A stretch of 64,000 bases of DNA from Fastidiosipila sanguinis (GCF_002998295.1 NZ_CP027226.1:1284001-1348000), one strand, 5' to 3'; positions 1-9,483 are shown, numbered from the stretch's first letter. The notes: generated from the sequence alone by a model not told the origin. Numbers and translations are program-made.

Positions 1-1224
1 AATGGTCTCTTCTATAGATAACATACCACGACTCTTACGGTCATAGGAACTCATAGTCCATCCATCTATCGTAATAGGGTCATCACTTAACTGCTCACCA
101 GGCTTAACTACGCCTTCATCTAATCCCATCGCAAGAACAAAAGGTTTAATAACGGATCCAATTTCATATGGATATCTAGTAGCTTGATTTGCCCAGACAG
201 TACCAGTTACGAAATCAAGTTGTTCTTTATTATTTACAGGATCCCAATTTTCTGGATCTATAGACTTTGGTGCGCTATATGGCTTATTTAAGTCGTAACT
301 TAAATTATTAGCATATGCCAAAATTCCACCAGTTTTCGCATTGAGAACTAAAATCTGAGAACCATTCATAGGTTCTGTTGCTCCATGTAGGTATTGTACA
401 GCCTCCTCTACATAGCGTTGCAAGTCTTCTTGAATTGTAATTCTTAGATTTTGACTTTTCACTTCAGGTACAGAAGTCTTCAGCGTACCTGGTAAAGGTT
501 GATTCCAATAATTATCAACTTCTTGATATACATAAGCAGGACTTCCACTCAGGATATCATTGTAAGCAAGCTCTATACCTGAAACTCCAGATAACTGTTG
601 ATCCTGTTTATTTGCAAACCCTAAAATAGCTGAGGCAAAATCACCCATTGGATAGTAACGAGCTTGGTTAGCATCTTGTCTTATACCAGTAACTCTAGCC
701 TTATCAATAAAAGCATTTAGTTTATCGTTTGTATCTGGATTAATGTTCTTCTTAATAACCATATAAGCAGCGTCTTCATTTTCTTTTAATCTCTGCTTAA
801 ATTGATTAGAGTCAATTTCAAGTATCTCTGAAATTTGAGTAATTACCTCTTCATCAGAGAAATCAGATAATCTACTCGGGCCAAATACTTTTGGAGTCAC
901 ACCTACAGTATATGTAAAAGTAGAAACAGCTAGCTCAGTACCATTCGCTGCATAAATATTTCCTCTTTCAGGATATATCTTATACTGCTCTGAATGTGTA
1001 CTCGCAGCCAATTCTGTATATTTCTTGTTATTCAAAATAGCTAGGTCAAAGAAAAGCACCAAAGTCCTAATAACCAGAAGAATCAAAATTATCCAAATTA
1101 ATAGAGTTTGGATTTTCATGTTTTTTCTGGACTGACCGGTTATCTCACGAATATTTTTCCTAAATTCTGATCTAGTAACAAGACGTCTAGGAGTATTATC
1201 TTGCTTAAAATCATTATTCTGCAT
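1..1224 (-). CDS. Penicillin-binding protein, FtsI/PBP2-type transpeptidase (partial, 3' end off window)
   Basis: A class B penicillin-binding protein that would cross-link septal peptidoglycan at the outer face of the membrane. 408 codons are visible and the frame runs open through base 1. The N-terminus has a basic stretch and one membrane segment (about residues 37-60), then a dimerisation-type region. The catalytic SxxK motif is G-S-V-I-K-P-F with Ser357 at bases 154-156. The SxN and KTG motifs lie outside the window. The start ATG overlaps the end of the ftsL-like gene by 11 bases, so the two are probably translationally coupled. Its place after rsmH and ftsL is the usual one for ftsI or a sporulation paralogue. 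The family is sure; FtsI versus SpoVD cannot be decided without the C-terminal PASTA region. Confidence 0.9.
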   Translation of the reverse strand, partial: MQNNDFKQDNTPRRLVTRSEFRKNIREITGQSRKNMKIQTLLIWIILILLVIRTLVLFFDLAILNNKKYTELAASTHSEQYKIYPERGNIYAANGTELAVSTFTYTVGVTPKVFGPSRLSDFSDEEVITQISEILEIDSNQFKQRLKENEDAAYMVIKKNINPDTNDKLNAFIDKARVTGIRQDANQARYYPMGDFASAILGFANKQDQQLSGVSGIELAYNDILSGSPAYVYQEVDNYWNQPLPGTLKTSVPEVKSQNLRITIQEDLQRYVEEAVQYLHGATEPMNGSQILVLNAKTGGILAYANNLSYDLNKPYSAPKSIDPENWDPVNNKEQLDFVTGTVWANQATRYPYEIGSVIKPFVLAMGLDEGVVKPGEQLSDDPITIDGWTMSSYDRKSRGMLSIEETI

Positions 1225-2266
1225 TATCTCCTCCTTCTATCTCGTCCTCAACCTTTGTATCTCCAGCTTTATTAGCTTTAGCTTCAACTTGCTCTTTTGA
1301 TTGCGCTAAAGACTCCTCTTTTTCTAAAATATATTTTTCTATATTAGAAAAGACTAAATCCATATCAACTTCCTCAGTAACTATACCTATCGCATTGTTG
1401 TTTTCATCAAAGTAGGTAATTTGATCCAATTTGTCATCCTTCACCTCAACTTTTTGTTGACGATTTGGAATTTGGAAACCGTTACTTGCAGCTTTTTTAG
1501 CAATCTCATTTAAATCTGCTTCTCTTGCCAGTCGTTCTATTCTCTCTGCATTGTCTTTTTCTAAGTATGCAATTTGACTTTTAATGGCTGCATTTTCGTA
1601 GCTTACTTGCATAACTCTTGATTGATTTAGTAACAAAAAGATCAAAGTAATGAAGAAAATAAAAATAACAATAACTGAAAAAATTAAGTAACTACTTCTT
1701 TTTTTCTTAAAAGTCTTTTTATTTTTCGTTTTCTGTTCTGCAACCGGAGTAATTTTAACTAATTCTGGAGCTTTTTCTAACTCTTGGCTACTATACAAAC
1801 CATCGCCATATAATTTACGGCCTTTTCGTGGTTTAGGGTCAGAAAATTTCTTCTTGTTTTCTTCAATAGCACTAATAAATTCACTACTAACTTCTTGATC
1901 CATAATGTAAATATCAGCATTTCTATAATTACTGTTATTTCTAGTGCCATTGGTGTTGCTATTTCTAGAGTTGTCAAAATCAAATTTTTGACCTTTCATT
2001 TCTTCAAGGTCAAAATTGTTAAACCTACTATTATTTGATCCCTTATTTAATCCTTTTACACTTGGATTCTTAGCTTTAGATTTTTCAAGATCAAAATCAG
2101 GATAATATCTATTTGATGGATTGTATTGCTGCTTTGATTTATAAGAATTATTTTTGGACGCATTATTAAAATTAGGGCCATTATTACTACTTGCTCTGGA
2201 CCTGTCTCTATCATTATTACCGTTATTATTTAATATATCTTCAATGTTAAAAAAGTCTTTTGACAT
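1214..2266 (-). CDS. FtsL-like septum formation protein with long Asn-rich N-terminus
   Basis: Probable FtsL, a bitopic divisome protein that bridges FtsI/FtsW regulation. The 350-residue protein is about three times the usual FtsL length. Residues 1 to about 185 are low-complexity, rich in Asn, Ser, Asp and Lys, and presumably cytoplasmic. One hydrophobic segment lies at about residues 192-214, followed by a short coiled coil (Q-I-A-Y-L-E-K-D-N-A-E-R-I-E-R-L-A) and an acidic tail ending near E-I-E-G-G-D-N-A-E. The segment after the membrane helix, with a leucine zipper-like pattern and an R-E-A-D-L stretch, matches the FtsL/DivIC type. It sits between rsmH and the penicillin-binding protein, the classic ftsL slot, with a good GGAG site before the ATG. 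Assignment rests on topology and position more than on sequence. Confidence 0.75.
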   Translation of the reverse strand: MSKDFFNIEDILNNNGNNDRDRSRASSNNGPNFNNASKNNSYKSKQQYNPSNRYYPDFDLEKSKAKNPSVKGLNKGSNNSRFNNFDLEEMKGQKFDFDNSRNSNTNGTRNNSNYRNADIYIMDQEVSSEFISAIEENKKKFSDPKPRKGRKLYGDGLYSSQELEKAPELVKITPVAEQKTKNKKTFKKKRSSYLIFSVIVIFIFFITLIFLLLNQSRVMQVSYENAAIKSQIAYLEKDNAERIERLAREADLNEIAKKAASNGFQIPNRQQKVEVKDDKLDQITYFDENNNAIGIVTEEVDMDLVFSNIEKYILEKEESLAQSKEQVEAKANKAGDTKVEDEIEGGDNAE

Positions 2267-2340
2267 TTTATCTCCAAGTTATTTTATATAAACCATTATT
2301 AGCACTACTAGTTGATGTTGATATTTCACTAATGTAGGTA

Positions 2341-3294
2341 TTAAAATTTCTCAAACACTCTCAACCTTGCAGACTTGGAACGTGGATTTGTATCTTTTTC
2401 TTCATCATCTGCAACTATTCCATTTCTTGGATATGCTCTTCCTAATGCTTTTTTGCCACATGTGCAAGGGAAGTTTGGAGGGCATACACATGGGTCCTCC
2501 CATTTTCTAAAACTTTGTTTAACCAAGCGATCTTCCAATGAGTGGAAACTTATTATACATACCCTTCCACCTGGATTCATAAAATCTATTATTTCTGATA
2601 AGAATTTATCTAGGTCTTGCATTTCTCCATTTACATAAATTCTCAAGGCTTGGAAACAACGTTTTGCAGGATGTTGTTTTTCACGTCTGCTCTTTGATGT
2701 TTGAGCTTTAGTAATAATATCACTAAGTTGTTTAGTTGTAGTGATTGGTCCAACATTATCTCTATAATTTACAATTGAGTTCGCAATTCTATATGAATTT
2801 CTTTCTTCACCATATTTGAAAAAAATATCTGCTAACTCTGTAGAATCAATTCTCGCAATAAGCTCTGCTGCTGATTCACCTTTACTTCTATCCATACGCA
2901 TATCTAGAGGCCCATCTTTCATATAAGAAAAACCCCTATCAGCTTCATCTATTTGCCAGGAAGAAACACCTAAATCAAGAAGAACACCATCTAGACCATC
3001 TATGCCTTCACTAATTAATACACTCGCAAAATCGGCAAAGTTAGCATGCCCCAATGTAAAACCGGCAGAACTCTCAACTCTGCTAAGTCGCTCTTGGGCT
3101 GTATCTAGCGCATCTTGGTCTTTGTCTAGTGCAATTAATTGCCCACCTTCACCTAAAGCACGTAGAATTTCACTACTATGCCCTGCGCCTCCTACAGTCC
3201 CATCCATATAAATACCATCTGGTTTTATATTTAGAGATTTCAGAGATTCTTCTAATAATACACTTACGTGCTCGAATCTTTCTGAAATATGCAT
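2341..3294 (-). CDS. rsmH: 16S rRNA (cytosine(1402)-N(4))-methyltransferase RsmH
   Basis: Methylates N4 of C1402 in the 16S rRNA decoding site using S-adenosylmethionine. The 317-residue length is normal for RsmH (MraW). Visible signatures are H-V-S-V-L-L-E-E-S at the start, the SAM-binding M-D-G-T-V-G-G-A-G-H-S, L-D-L-G-V-S-S-W-Q-I-D, and the C-terminal I-S-F-H-S-L-E-D-R-L-V-K followed by a Cys-rich segment (C-V-C-P-P-N-F-P-C-T-C). It heads the division cluster here: ftsL-like and penicillin-binding genes follow on the same strand after a 74-base gap. The mraZ gene that usually precedes rsmH is not upstream; an unrelated esterase gene is there instead. Very secure call. Confidence 0.97.
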   Translation of the reverse strand: MHISERFEHVSVLLEESLKSLNIKPDGIYMDGTVGGAGHSSEILRALGEGGQLIALDKDQDALDTAQERLSRVESSAGFTLGHANFADFASVLISEGIDGLDGVLLDLGVSSWQIDEADRGFSYMKDGPLDMRMDRSKGESAAELIARIDSTELADIFFKYGEERNSYRIANSIVNYRDNVGPITTTKQLSDIITKAQTSKSRREKQHPAKRCFQALRIYVNGEMQDLDKFLSEIIDFMNPGGRVCIISFHSLEDRLVKQSFRKWEDPCVCPPNFPCTCGKKALGRAYPRNGIVADDEEKDTNPRSKSARLRVFEKF

Positions 3295-3338
3295 TATCTC
3301 TTATCTCCTAATTTTAATGTCCCACATTATACTATGAA

Positions 3339-4181
3339 CTACCAATCAGCACTCATGAATCTTAAGCATTCTGGCAAATGATCTCCCCAATATTTCTCAT
3401 TGTGAGTCTCGCCAATATATACATTAAAATCTATATTTTTAACATCAGCTCCATGAGCAATTAATTGTTTCTGATAGTAAATACTACAATCTAAATAATC
3501 CTGTTTAGCTGCAGTCCCATTATTATCCTCTGATATAACTTCTTCTGTTCCAACCTGAATATAGACTTTCTGATTTTGAGAAATTTTCTTATTTGATAAA
3601 AAAGCTGAAAATGCATTTTTAAACAATTGATTGGCTAAAGAAAATACACCCAAACTACCAAACACGTCTGCATATTTAATTCCCATGTATGCAGTCATAA
3701 CTCCTCCTAAGGAGCTACCAATTAGACCTGTATGTTCAAAATCACTTTTGGTTCTATAATTCTTATCAATAAATGGTTTAACATTCTCCACTATATATTG
3801 AGCGTGACTTACTCCACCGCCACCTTTACCAATAAGATCCTCATCCAAGTTAAAACTTGATTCGATTCTCCATGGTGAGTATTCATTAATCCTATCTATA
3901 CTATTATCAATTGCTACCACTATCATTGTTGGTAAATCCGGATAGTGCGCCAATGCTTCTGATACTCTCCAACTTATTCCACTATATGATTCCTCGTCAT
4001 AGAATAAGTTCTGACCATCAAACATATAAACTACAGGATAATTTTCTTTATCCTCTTCATAAGATCTTGGCAAAAGCACCTGGACTCGTTTAGTATCTCT
4101 TGCTTTATCTCCAGGTATATAATGAGTTTTTAAAGTAAAGCCATTCAATTCGCGATCTGGATCATTTTTAACTTTCGACAT
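3339..4181 (-). CDS. Alpha/beta hydrolase, esterase family (enterochelin esterase/esterase D-like)
   Basis: A serine hydrolase of the putative esterase family that includes ferric enterobactin esterase and acetyl xylan/feruloyl esterases. The nucleophile elbow is G-S-S-L-G-G in the middle of the protein; V-V-Y-M-F-D-G-Q-N-L-F-Y-D near residue 50 is a family signature, and T-H-N-E-K-Y-W near the C-terminus supplies the likely catalytic histidine. There is no signal peptide, so it should act in the cytosol. 280 residues fits the family. A GAGGAG site precedes the ATG. It stands alone between rsmH and ppa; neighbours do not reveal the substrate. A role in removing acetyl or other ester groups from imported sugars is only a guess from the sugar-rich surroundings. 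Confidence 0.8.
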   Translation of the reverse strand: MSKVKNDPDRELNGFTLKTHYIPGDKARDTKRVQVLLPRSYEEDKENYPVVYMFDGQNLFYDEESYSGISWRVSEALAHYPDLPTMIVVAIDNSIDRINEYSPWRIESSFNLDEDLIGKGGGGVSHAQYIVENVKPFIDKNYRTKSDFEHTGLIGSSLGGVMTAYMGIKYADVFGSLGVFSLANQLFKNAFSAFLSNKKISQNQKVYIQVGTEEVISEDNNGTAAKQDYLDCSIYYQKQLIAHGADVKNIDFNVYIGETHNEKYWGDHLPECLRFMSADW

Positions 4182-4367
4182 TACTCGCTCCTCTCAAACA
4201 TGAATTTCTCATATTAGTTTAACAATTTGGCTTTGCCTTAAAACAAACTTTTAATTAATAAATTGTCACAATAAACATAAACTTGTTTTAGTCTTGTAAT
4301 ACATAGCAATTTACTAATATACCAGCCTGTCAACTCTCATTATTCTCTACCTAAAGATAGATATGCT

Positions 4368-4907
4368 CTATAGATATTCGGAGAAAACTTTGCCATATTC
4401 TCTAATAGATTTCTCTATAACTTTTTCCGCAAAATCTCTAGATAAGGCGTCCGACAAAGAAGTATGCTCATCGTGCTCCAGCTCTTTGTATACTCTAAAG
4501 AAATGAATAACCTCCTCTGTTATATGTGGTGGTAACTCGCTAACATCATGATAGAAATTCCAGTTAGGGTCATAAAAAGGCACTGCAATAATCTTGTCAT
4601 CAACCTCGTTACTGTCTTCCATCCTGATTACGCCAATAGGGTAACATCTAACCAAAACCGAAGGATCCAATACCTCCTGGCATAAAACTAAAACATCAAG
4701 TGGATCATCATCATCTGCGTATGTTCTAGGTATGAAACCATAGTTTGCAGGATAGTGAGTTGATGTATATAGAATTCTATCTAGCTTCATTAGTCCAGTA
4801 TCTTTATCGAGCTCATATTTCTTTTTGCTGCCTTTTGGAATCTCAATAACAGCATAAAAATCATCCTTACTTATTTTGTTCTTGTCAAAATCATGCCAAA
4901 TATTCAT
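4368..4907 (-). CDS. ppa: Inorganic pyrophosphatase (family I)
   Basis: Hydrolyses pyrophosphate to phosphate in the cytosol, pulling biosynthetic reactions forward. The acidic metal-binding cluster D-D-D-D-P-L-D-V-L-V-L, the K-Y-E-L-D-K-D-T-G segment and the downstream K-I-I-A-V-P-F metal/substrate segment are diagnostic of soluble family I enzymes. I chose the ATG at 4907 (M-N-I-W-H-D) rather than the upstream one because an AGGGGTGA ribosome site lies just before it, giving 179 residues, close to the usual size. Single gene, transcribed in the same direction as its neighbours. Confidence 0.95.
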   Translation of the reverse strand: MNIWHDFDKNKISKDDFYAVIEIPKGSKKKYELDKDTGLMKLDRILYTSTHYPANYGFIPRTYADDDDPLDVLVLCQEVLDPSVLVRCYPIGVIRMEDSNEVDDKIIAVPFYDPNWNFYHDVSELPPHITEEVIHFFRVYKELEHDEHTSLSDALSRDFAEKVIEKSIREYGKVFSEYL

Positions 4908-4998
4908 TACATCACCCCTTCTAAACAAATTTGCTAGGATTTATTCTCATGTCTCCCAGCACATTATTATATGCTTTATATGCATCAAAAACTCGCTT

Positions 4999-7900
4999 CT
5001 ATCCTCTACATTTACCCCATATCAGTTCACCGAAAAAAGAGAAGAACAACAAACCCGTAACTATAAGAAAAATGCTAGCTAAGTAAAGAAACCTATTTCT
5101 GGCATATGAAATCTTGTTAAAACGAATTTCTCTATGCTCTTGCACATAAGCTTGTAATAGCAACTTTTCTAGTCCAGCTTTATCCAAAGCTCCATGATGC
5201 TTTCCTTCTATATTCGATGTCAAATTTGAAGAATTATTGGCTGAGTCTGTACCTTCTTTTTTTACTCCACCTTCAATTTCTTCAATTTTTCCATTCTCGT
5301 TATCATCATCGCCACCATTAACACGTTCCACACTTAACTCGATTATATCTATACCGCCTTCTGCATAGAAAATTTCAACGTAGTTATTATAAGAAGTTGT
5401 ATTGAATCGCACCTCAATATCTTTGGTCTCATTACCTTTTAAGGACAAAGCAGATTTGATGCTTTGATTAATCGTAATAGCAATATTAGCTTGGGCAACA
5501 TTACTCAAGTTTGATTTTGCTGTCATGCGGAAGATGTAATCGCTAGGCTTTCTGCTCTCGAAACCAACATAAGTCATGCTGTTCTTTTCTGCTTCGATCT
5601 TACGTGTGTCAGCATAAGCAATTCTTTCAACTAAGCCTAATTCAATTCTATCTTCGATATTGCGGCGAATCTTAGGTTCGTTTAAGATTTCCAAATCAAG
5701 CTCGTTATAGCCATGATAGATTTCTTTAACAACTTTACAGATATTACGCGCGTTTCGAATTAGATGTTTTCTATTAATTCTTCCTTTTTGCAAATCTGCT
5801 AGGCCTTTATCTCTATAAACGTTAACGTCTGCACTAGGGTTTGGCATATTTATATCATTTTGAGAATAAATCATTGCACCTAAATTACGTCTACTTGGTC
5901 TATTCTTAACTCCCCAGTTCATCTTAGCCCACCAGTCAGTCATTACTACTCCTTCGAATCCCCACTCATTACGCAAAATCTGAGTATTTAGCTCGAAGTT
6001 TGATGCTGTAAAAATACCATTAACAGGGTTATATGCAGTCATAATGCTGAGCGCCTCACCACTTCTGACTACATGCTCGAAACCTTTGAGATAAATCTCT
6101 CTAGCCGCCCTTGATGAAACTATTGCATCAACAAAGTTTCGTCTGAATTCCTGGTTATTAAATGCAAAGTGTTTGATAGTTCCTGCAACATTCCACTTTC
6201 TCAGCCCTTCAACCTGAGCAAGACCAATCTTACCTGTTACAATTGGATCCTCAGAGAAATATTCGAAGTTACGACCACACAATGGGTGCCTATGAATATT
6301 CATGCCAGGACCTAAAAGTGAATCGATCTTATTTTTTCTTATTTCTAGACCTAGATATTCGTATAGTTCTTTGTTAAGTTTCGTATTAAAGCTTGATGCT
6401 AATGCTGTACCAATGGCAACTTGGAAAGCCATAGAACCATCATCCATACGAATTCCAGAAGGTCCATCTGCACATGCAACTAACGGCATACCACTATCTG
6501 CAAATACCTTAGCAGCACCACCAAATGCACCTGCTACACCTGCAGTAACTCCTGCTGGTGACATACCAATTCCTCTGGAGAGTTTAATAAAATCTTCTGT
6601 TGGGAACTGACTTAAATATGTATCCACATCTATCTCACCATTAACATATTGTGAGAATTCGTATTTATTTTTATTTTGATAATCTGAGCTATTGTTTTCA
6701 AACTCTACTGACAATTTCTCATCTTCTTTTTCGGCAAAATATTTTTCAGCTATAGTTTTTGTCGGAACATCTTCATATGTTATTGAGAAATTATCATCTT
6801 CAAATTCCCCTGGTTTTAGTCTAGAGAAATGATGTACAGGAGCTAATACTTCTTCTAATTGTTCGACAACTTCTAGTTTCTCCAAGTCAAAAGCAAATAC
6901 CTCTTGACTGTGTCGTACATCTTCTCCTAGATAAATTCTGTATTGTCCAGCCTCCAAGACATATGCATTTTTATGTCCTGTTTTGCCACTATCATCGAAA
7001 CTAGCCATATCATAATTACTAATGCTGAACTTAAGTTCTTCACTTTCTCCTGGAGCAAGTGTTTCTGTTTTTGCAAAATCCAACAAAACTTTAGCAGCTT
7101 TTCCTAGTTCACCCTGAGGAGCACCTAAATAAATCTGTGGTACAGCTTTCGCTGGGAAATCTCCAGTATTTTTAACATTAACTTGAATATTCAAACTACC
7201 ATTTGCATACTCTGCTGAATTCAATTTAAACTCGAAATCGCTATAACTTAGTCCATACCCGAATGGATATTGAACAGCTGCCTTATTAAATGTCTCAAAG
7301 TATCTATAACCAACATATATATCCTCTGCATAGAAGTTTCTGTCCTTATCACCGAAATTATCATATGCAGGATAATCTTTTAAGCTATAAGCAATTGTAT
7401 CTGTTAGATGACCAGAAGGGCTTACTTCTCCACTCAAGATGTCTGCTATAGCATTACCTGTTTCAGATCCGCCTTGCCAGACTAGCAACAAAGAATCAAC
7501 TTTAACATCTACATTCCAGGAGAGGTCCATAGTATTTCCAACATTTAATAAGACTACCAATTTTGAGAATTTCGCTCTAGCTTTATGTAGTAAATCTAAC
7601 TCATCTTTATTTAAATAGTAGGATCCTGCTTTATCGTTATGGTCCTTATCCTCACCTGCCGTCCTCGAAATAACTACAACTGCTGTATCTGTATATTCAG
7701 CAATTAGATCAAGTTGTTCATCGTCTAATTTCATTTCAACTTGGGCCCAAGGTTCCTTAGCCCAACCTTCCCCTTTGTCAAAAGGATGATCATTTAACCA
7801 AACCTTATATAGTTGTTGGCTAATAGGTTCTAAATCATAAATCTCATTTAATGCTTCATGGATAGTTACAACGTAAGGGTTGTGTACAAGTCCACCTGAA

Positions 7901-8070
7901 CCGGTACCTGTAAAATATGTATCAAACTGCATCCTACCTAATAAGGCAATTCTACTACCTTTTTTCAAGGGAAGTGTTTGTTTCTCATTTTCTAGCAAAA
8001 CTATTCCCTCAGCCGCTGCTTGTCTTGAAATTGCTGCATATTTTTTGTAGTCTAAAACAATTGATTCCAT
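4999..8070 (-). CDS. Glycoside hydrolase family 3 (beta-glucosidase type), permuted domain order, C-terminal membrane anchor
   Basis: A 1023-residue GH3 enzyme expected to remove beta-linked glucose or similar sugars. The domain order is reversed relative to classic GH3: the C-terminal GH3 sandwich domain comes first (about residues 10-270), then a fibronectin III-like domain (about 275-385), then the TIM-barrel catalytic domain (about 480-790). The catalytic nucleophile is in V-M-T-D-W-W, Asp712. G-T-I-K-H-F-A and N-I-H-R-H-P-L-C-G-R-N-F-E-Y are substrate-site motifs. This order is known from Butyrivibrio and Ruminococcus beta-glucosidases. There is no signal peptide, but a hydrophobic helix lies at about residues 994-1014, after a Gly/Asn/Asp-rich linker, so it may be tail-anchored with the enzyme in the cytosol. 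Substrate is not determined by sequence. Confidence 0.92.
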   Translation of the reverse strand: MESIVLDYKKYAAISRQAAAEGIVLLENEKQTLPLKKGSRIALLGRMQFDTYFTGTGSGGLVHNPYVVTIHEALNEIYDLEPISQQLYKVWLNDHPFDKGEGWAKEPWAQVEMKLDDEQLDLIAEYTDTAVVVISRTAGEDKDHNDKAGSYYLNKDELDLLHKARAKFSKLVVLLNVGNTMDLSWNVDVKVDSLLLVWQGGSETGNAIADILSGEVSPSGHLTDTIAYSLKDYPAYDNFGDKDRNFYAEDIYVGYRYFETFNKAAVQYPFGYGLSYSDFEFKLNSAEYANGSLNIQVNVKNTGDFPAKAVPQIYLGAPQGELGKAAKVLLDFAKTETLAPGESEELKFSISNYDMASFDDSGKTGHKNAYVLEAGQYRIYLGEDVRHSQEVFAFDLEKLEVVEQLEEVLAPVHHFSRLKPGEFEDDNFSITYEDVPTKTIAEKYFAEKEDEKLSVEFENNSSDYQNKNKYEFSQYVNGEIDVDTYLSQFPTEDFIKLSRGIGMSPAGVTAGVAGAFGGAAKVFADSGMPLVACADGPSGIRMDDGSMAFQVAIGTALASSFNTKLNKELYEYLGLEIRKNKIDSLLGPGMNIHRHPLCGRNFEYFSEDPIVTGKIGLAQVEGLRKWNVAGTIKHFAFNNQEFRRNFVDAIVSSRAAREIYLKGFEHVVRSGEALSIMTAYNPVNGIFTASNFELNTQILRNEWGFEGVVMTDWWAKMNWGVKNRPSRRNLGAMIYSQNDINMPNPSADVNVYRDKGLADLQKGRINRKHLIRNARNICKVVKEIYHGYNELDLEILNEPKIRRNIEDRIELGLVERIAYADTRKIEAEKNSMTYVGFESRKPSDYIFRMTAKSNLSNVAQANIAITINQSIKSALSLKGNETKDIEVRFNTTSYNNYVEIFYAEGGIDIIELSVERVNGGDDDNENGKIEEIEGGVKKEGTDSANNSSNLTSNIEGKHHGALDKAGLEKLLLQAYVQEHREIRFNKISYARNRFLYLASIFLIVTGLLFFSFFGELIWGKCRG

Positions 8071-8116
8071 TTAAATCCCCTCTCAATTCTTAAATATATA
8101 TTGTCGGATTAACTTA

Positions 8117-8122
8117 ATTATA
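8117..8122 (-). promoter_or_regulatory. Possible -10 box for the GH3 gene
   Basis: On the minus strand a perfect TATAAT lies 47 bases before the GH3 start codon. A weak -35-like TTAGCT sits 18 bases upstream. This is the only good -10 match in the intergenic stretch. No operator-like palindrome was recognised beside it. Confidence 0.4.
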
Positions 8123-8209
8123 ACCAACTTGTAATGATCTAGCTAAGTTATTATTAAAATAATCTAATTAAAGTTGTTTCTAATTTAACTCTGTAAAAAC
8201 AGATAAAGT

Positions 8210-8234
8210 AAGGAGGGCCATTTCTGCCCTCCTT
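8210..8234 (-). terminator. Intrinsic terminator after the 121-residue membrane protein gene
   Basis: A perfect 9-bp stem (AAGGAGGGC with its complement) and 7-base loop. On the minus strand it follows the stop at 8287 and precedes a T-rich stretch, so it should end transcription of that gene before the GH3 promoter. Confidence 0.75.
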
Positions 8235-8286
8235 AAAACACTATATTTATAAATTTTTTAATTCTTCGTAGTAAAGTTTATGTTTT

Positions 8287-8652
8287 CTATTCTTCATCAT
8301 CGAGGTCTTTTACCTCAATAACTTCTGCAATTATTTCTTCATTATTTCTTTGATTTTGTTTATCATAGCCAGATTCACTACTGGATGTACCGTTGCCTCT
8401 CATATTATCTTGCTGATATCCCTGATTTTCTTGACTATAAGTATCCTCATAGTCTCTGCCAAATTGTTTTTTCAAGTTAGTAAACTTCCTACGAATTAAG
8501 AAAAATACAAGAACAGGAGCAAGTAAGAACAAGAGTGAAATAATTAGTCTTACCCCAGGTATAAACATTAAAAATCTAAAAAATGTAGACACAATTAGAA
8601 ATACTATTATGCTCCATATTAGTGACTTCATTGGATTGTAATTTTGTCTCAA
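8287..8652 (-). CDS. Small membrane protein of unknown function
   Basis: I do not recognise the family. The 121-residue protein has two adjoining hydrophobic segments (about residues 10-28 and 32-52, L-I-W-S-I-I-V-F-L-I-V-S and L-I-I-S-L-L-F-L-L-A-P-V-L-V-F-F-L), then a basic R-R-K-F and a hydrophilic Gln/Asn/Ser-rich tail ending in an acidic D-L-D-D-E-E. The layout suggests a membrane hairpin with a cytosolic tail. It is a single gene with its own terminator downstream. Reality as a gene is supported by a GGAG site upstream and by codon use like its neighbours. Confidence 0.7.
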   Translation of the reverse strand: MRQNYNPMKSLIWSIIVFLIVSTFFRFLMFIPGVRLIISLLFLLAPVLVFFLIRRKFTNLKKQFGRDYEDTYSQENQGYQQDNMRGNGTSSSESGYDKQNQRNNEEIIAEVIEVKDLDDEE

Positions 8653-8922
8653 TTAAAACTCTCCTTATTATTTTTACATCTTTCAACGGATAAATGAATG
8701 AAACTTACGTTTTATTAAAATCTCGATAAAATTTGTTTCGACTTCTATGAACCCTTTACTTCGATAAATCCTTTAACACAGTTGAATATATTATATATAA
8801 AAAGTTTATTCTCCGTATTGTAATCCGAAATAATTCCTGATTATTTTAAATATATTTTACAGCTTAGCAATAAATAATAAATAGAGTACTCGCAAAATTT
8901 TATTACCCACCAACAAGTGCAA

Positions 8923-9483
8923 TTAAAAAGCGTAAACAATTACCCCAAGCACAGCAGCTACTAAAATAGTTTTTACTGCTGAAAGTTTTACTTTGGAAAA
9001 ATATCTATATATAAATCTAAATACATACAAGCTAATTAGTATAATTAATGCTTTAATATCTAATCTAAAATTCCTTAAAACATTTACAGACTCTAATATC
9101 ATAGTAATTCCAGTTGCCAAAATAACTCCAGATACACAAGCTTGTAGACCTTTAGTCGCTGCATTTACAAATTTATTCCCTAAAGTTTTCTTCAGGAACA
9201 TTGCCACCACTAATAAAATTACAAAAGATGGAATAGTAACAGCAATAGTCGCTATAAGAGCTCCCAAAACTCCACCTTGAGTGCTACCAACATAAGTTGC
9301 TAAATTTACCATTAATGGCCCAGGTGTAGACTCTGCTACGGCAATCATATTAGTTAATTGCTCCGAACTCATCCAGGCATTGCTTTCAACAACATCACTT
9401 ATTAATGGTACCGCTGCATAGCCTCCGCCAAAACTGAACAATCCTACAAGGAAAAATTCAATAAACAATTTTAAAAATACCAT
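8923..9483 (-). CDS. Chromate transporter ChrA-type, short subunit (second of pair)
   Basis: One half of a two-gene CHR (chromate ion transporter) pair; pairs of short CHR proteins insert in the membrane in opposite topology and act together. 186 residues with about five to six hydrophobic segments. The family signature F-S-F-G-G-G-Y-A-A-V-P-L-I and the E-S-T-P-G-P-L-M-V-N-L-A-T-Y-V-G motif are both present. Its start overlaps the stop of the partner gene by one base (TAATG), which implies translational coupling. The physiological substrate in anaerobes may not be chromate; the family link is firm, the substrate is not. Confidence 0.9.
   Translation of the reverse strand: MVFLKLFIEFFLVGLFSFGGGYAAVPLISDVVESNAWMSSEQLTNMIAVAESTPGPLMVNLATYVGSTQGGVLGALIATIAVTIPSFVILLVVAMFLKKTLGNKFVNAATKGLQACVSGVILATGITMILESVNVLRNFRLDIKALIILISLYVFRFIYRYFSKVKLSAVKTILVAAVLGVIVYAF

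Noticed and set aside
4238-4290. Terminator after the ppa or esterase genes
   Set aside because: TAAAACAA and TTGTTTTA can pair, but the loop is about 36 bases and the stem is nearly all A/T, too weak to call.
6302-6610. Plus-strand open frame inside the GH3 gene
   Set aside because: It lies opposite conserved catalytic-domain codons, has no ribosome site and resembles no protein; a shadow of the real gene.
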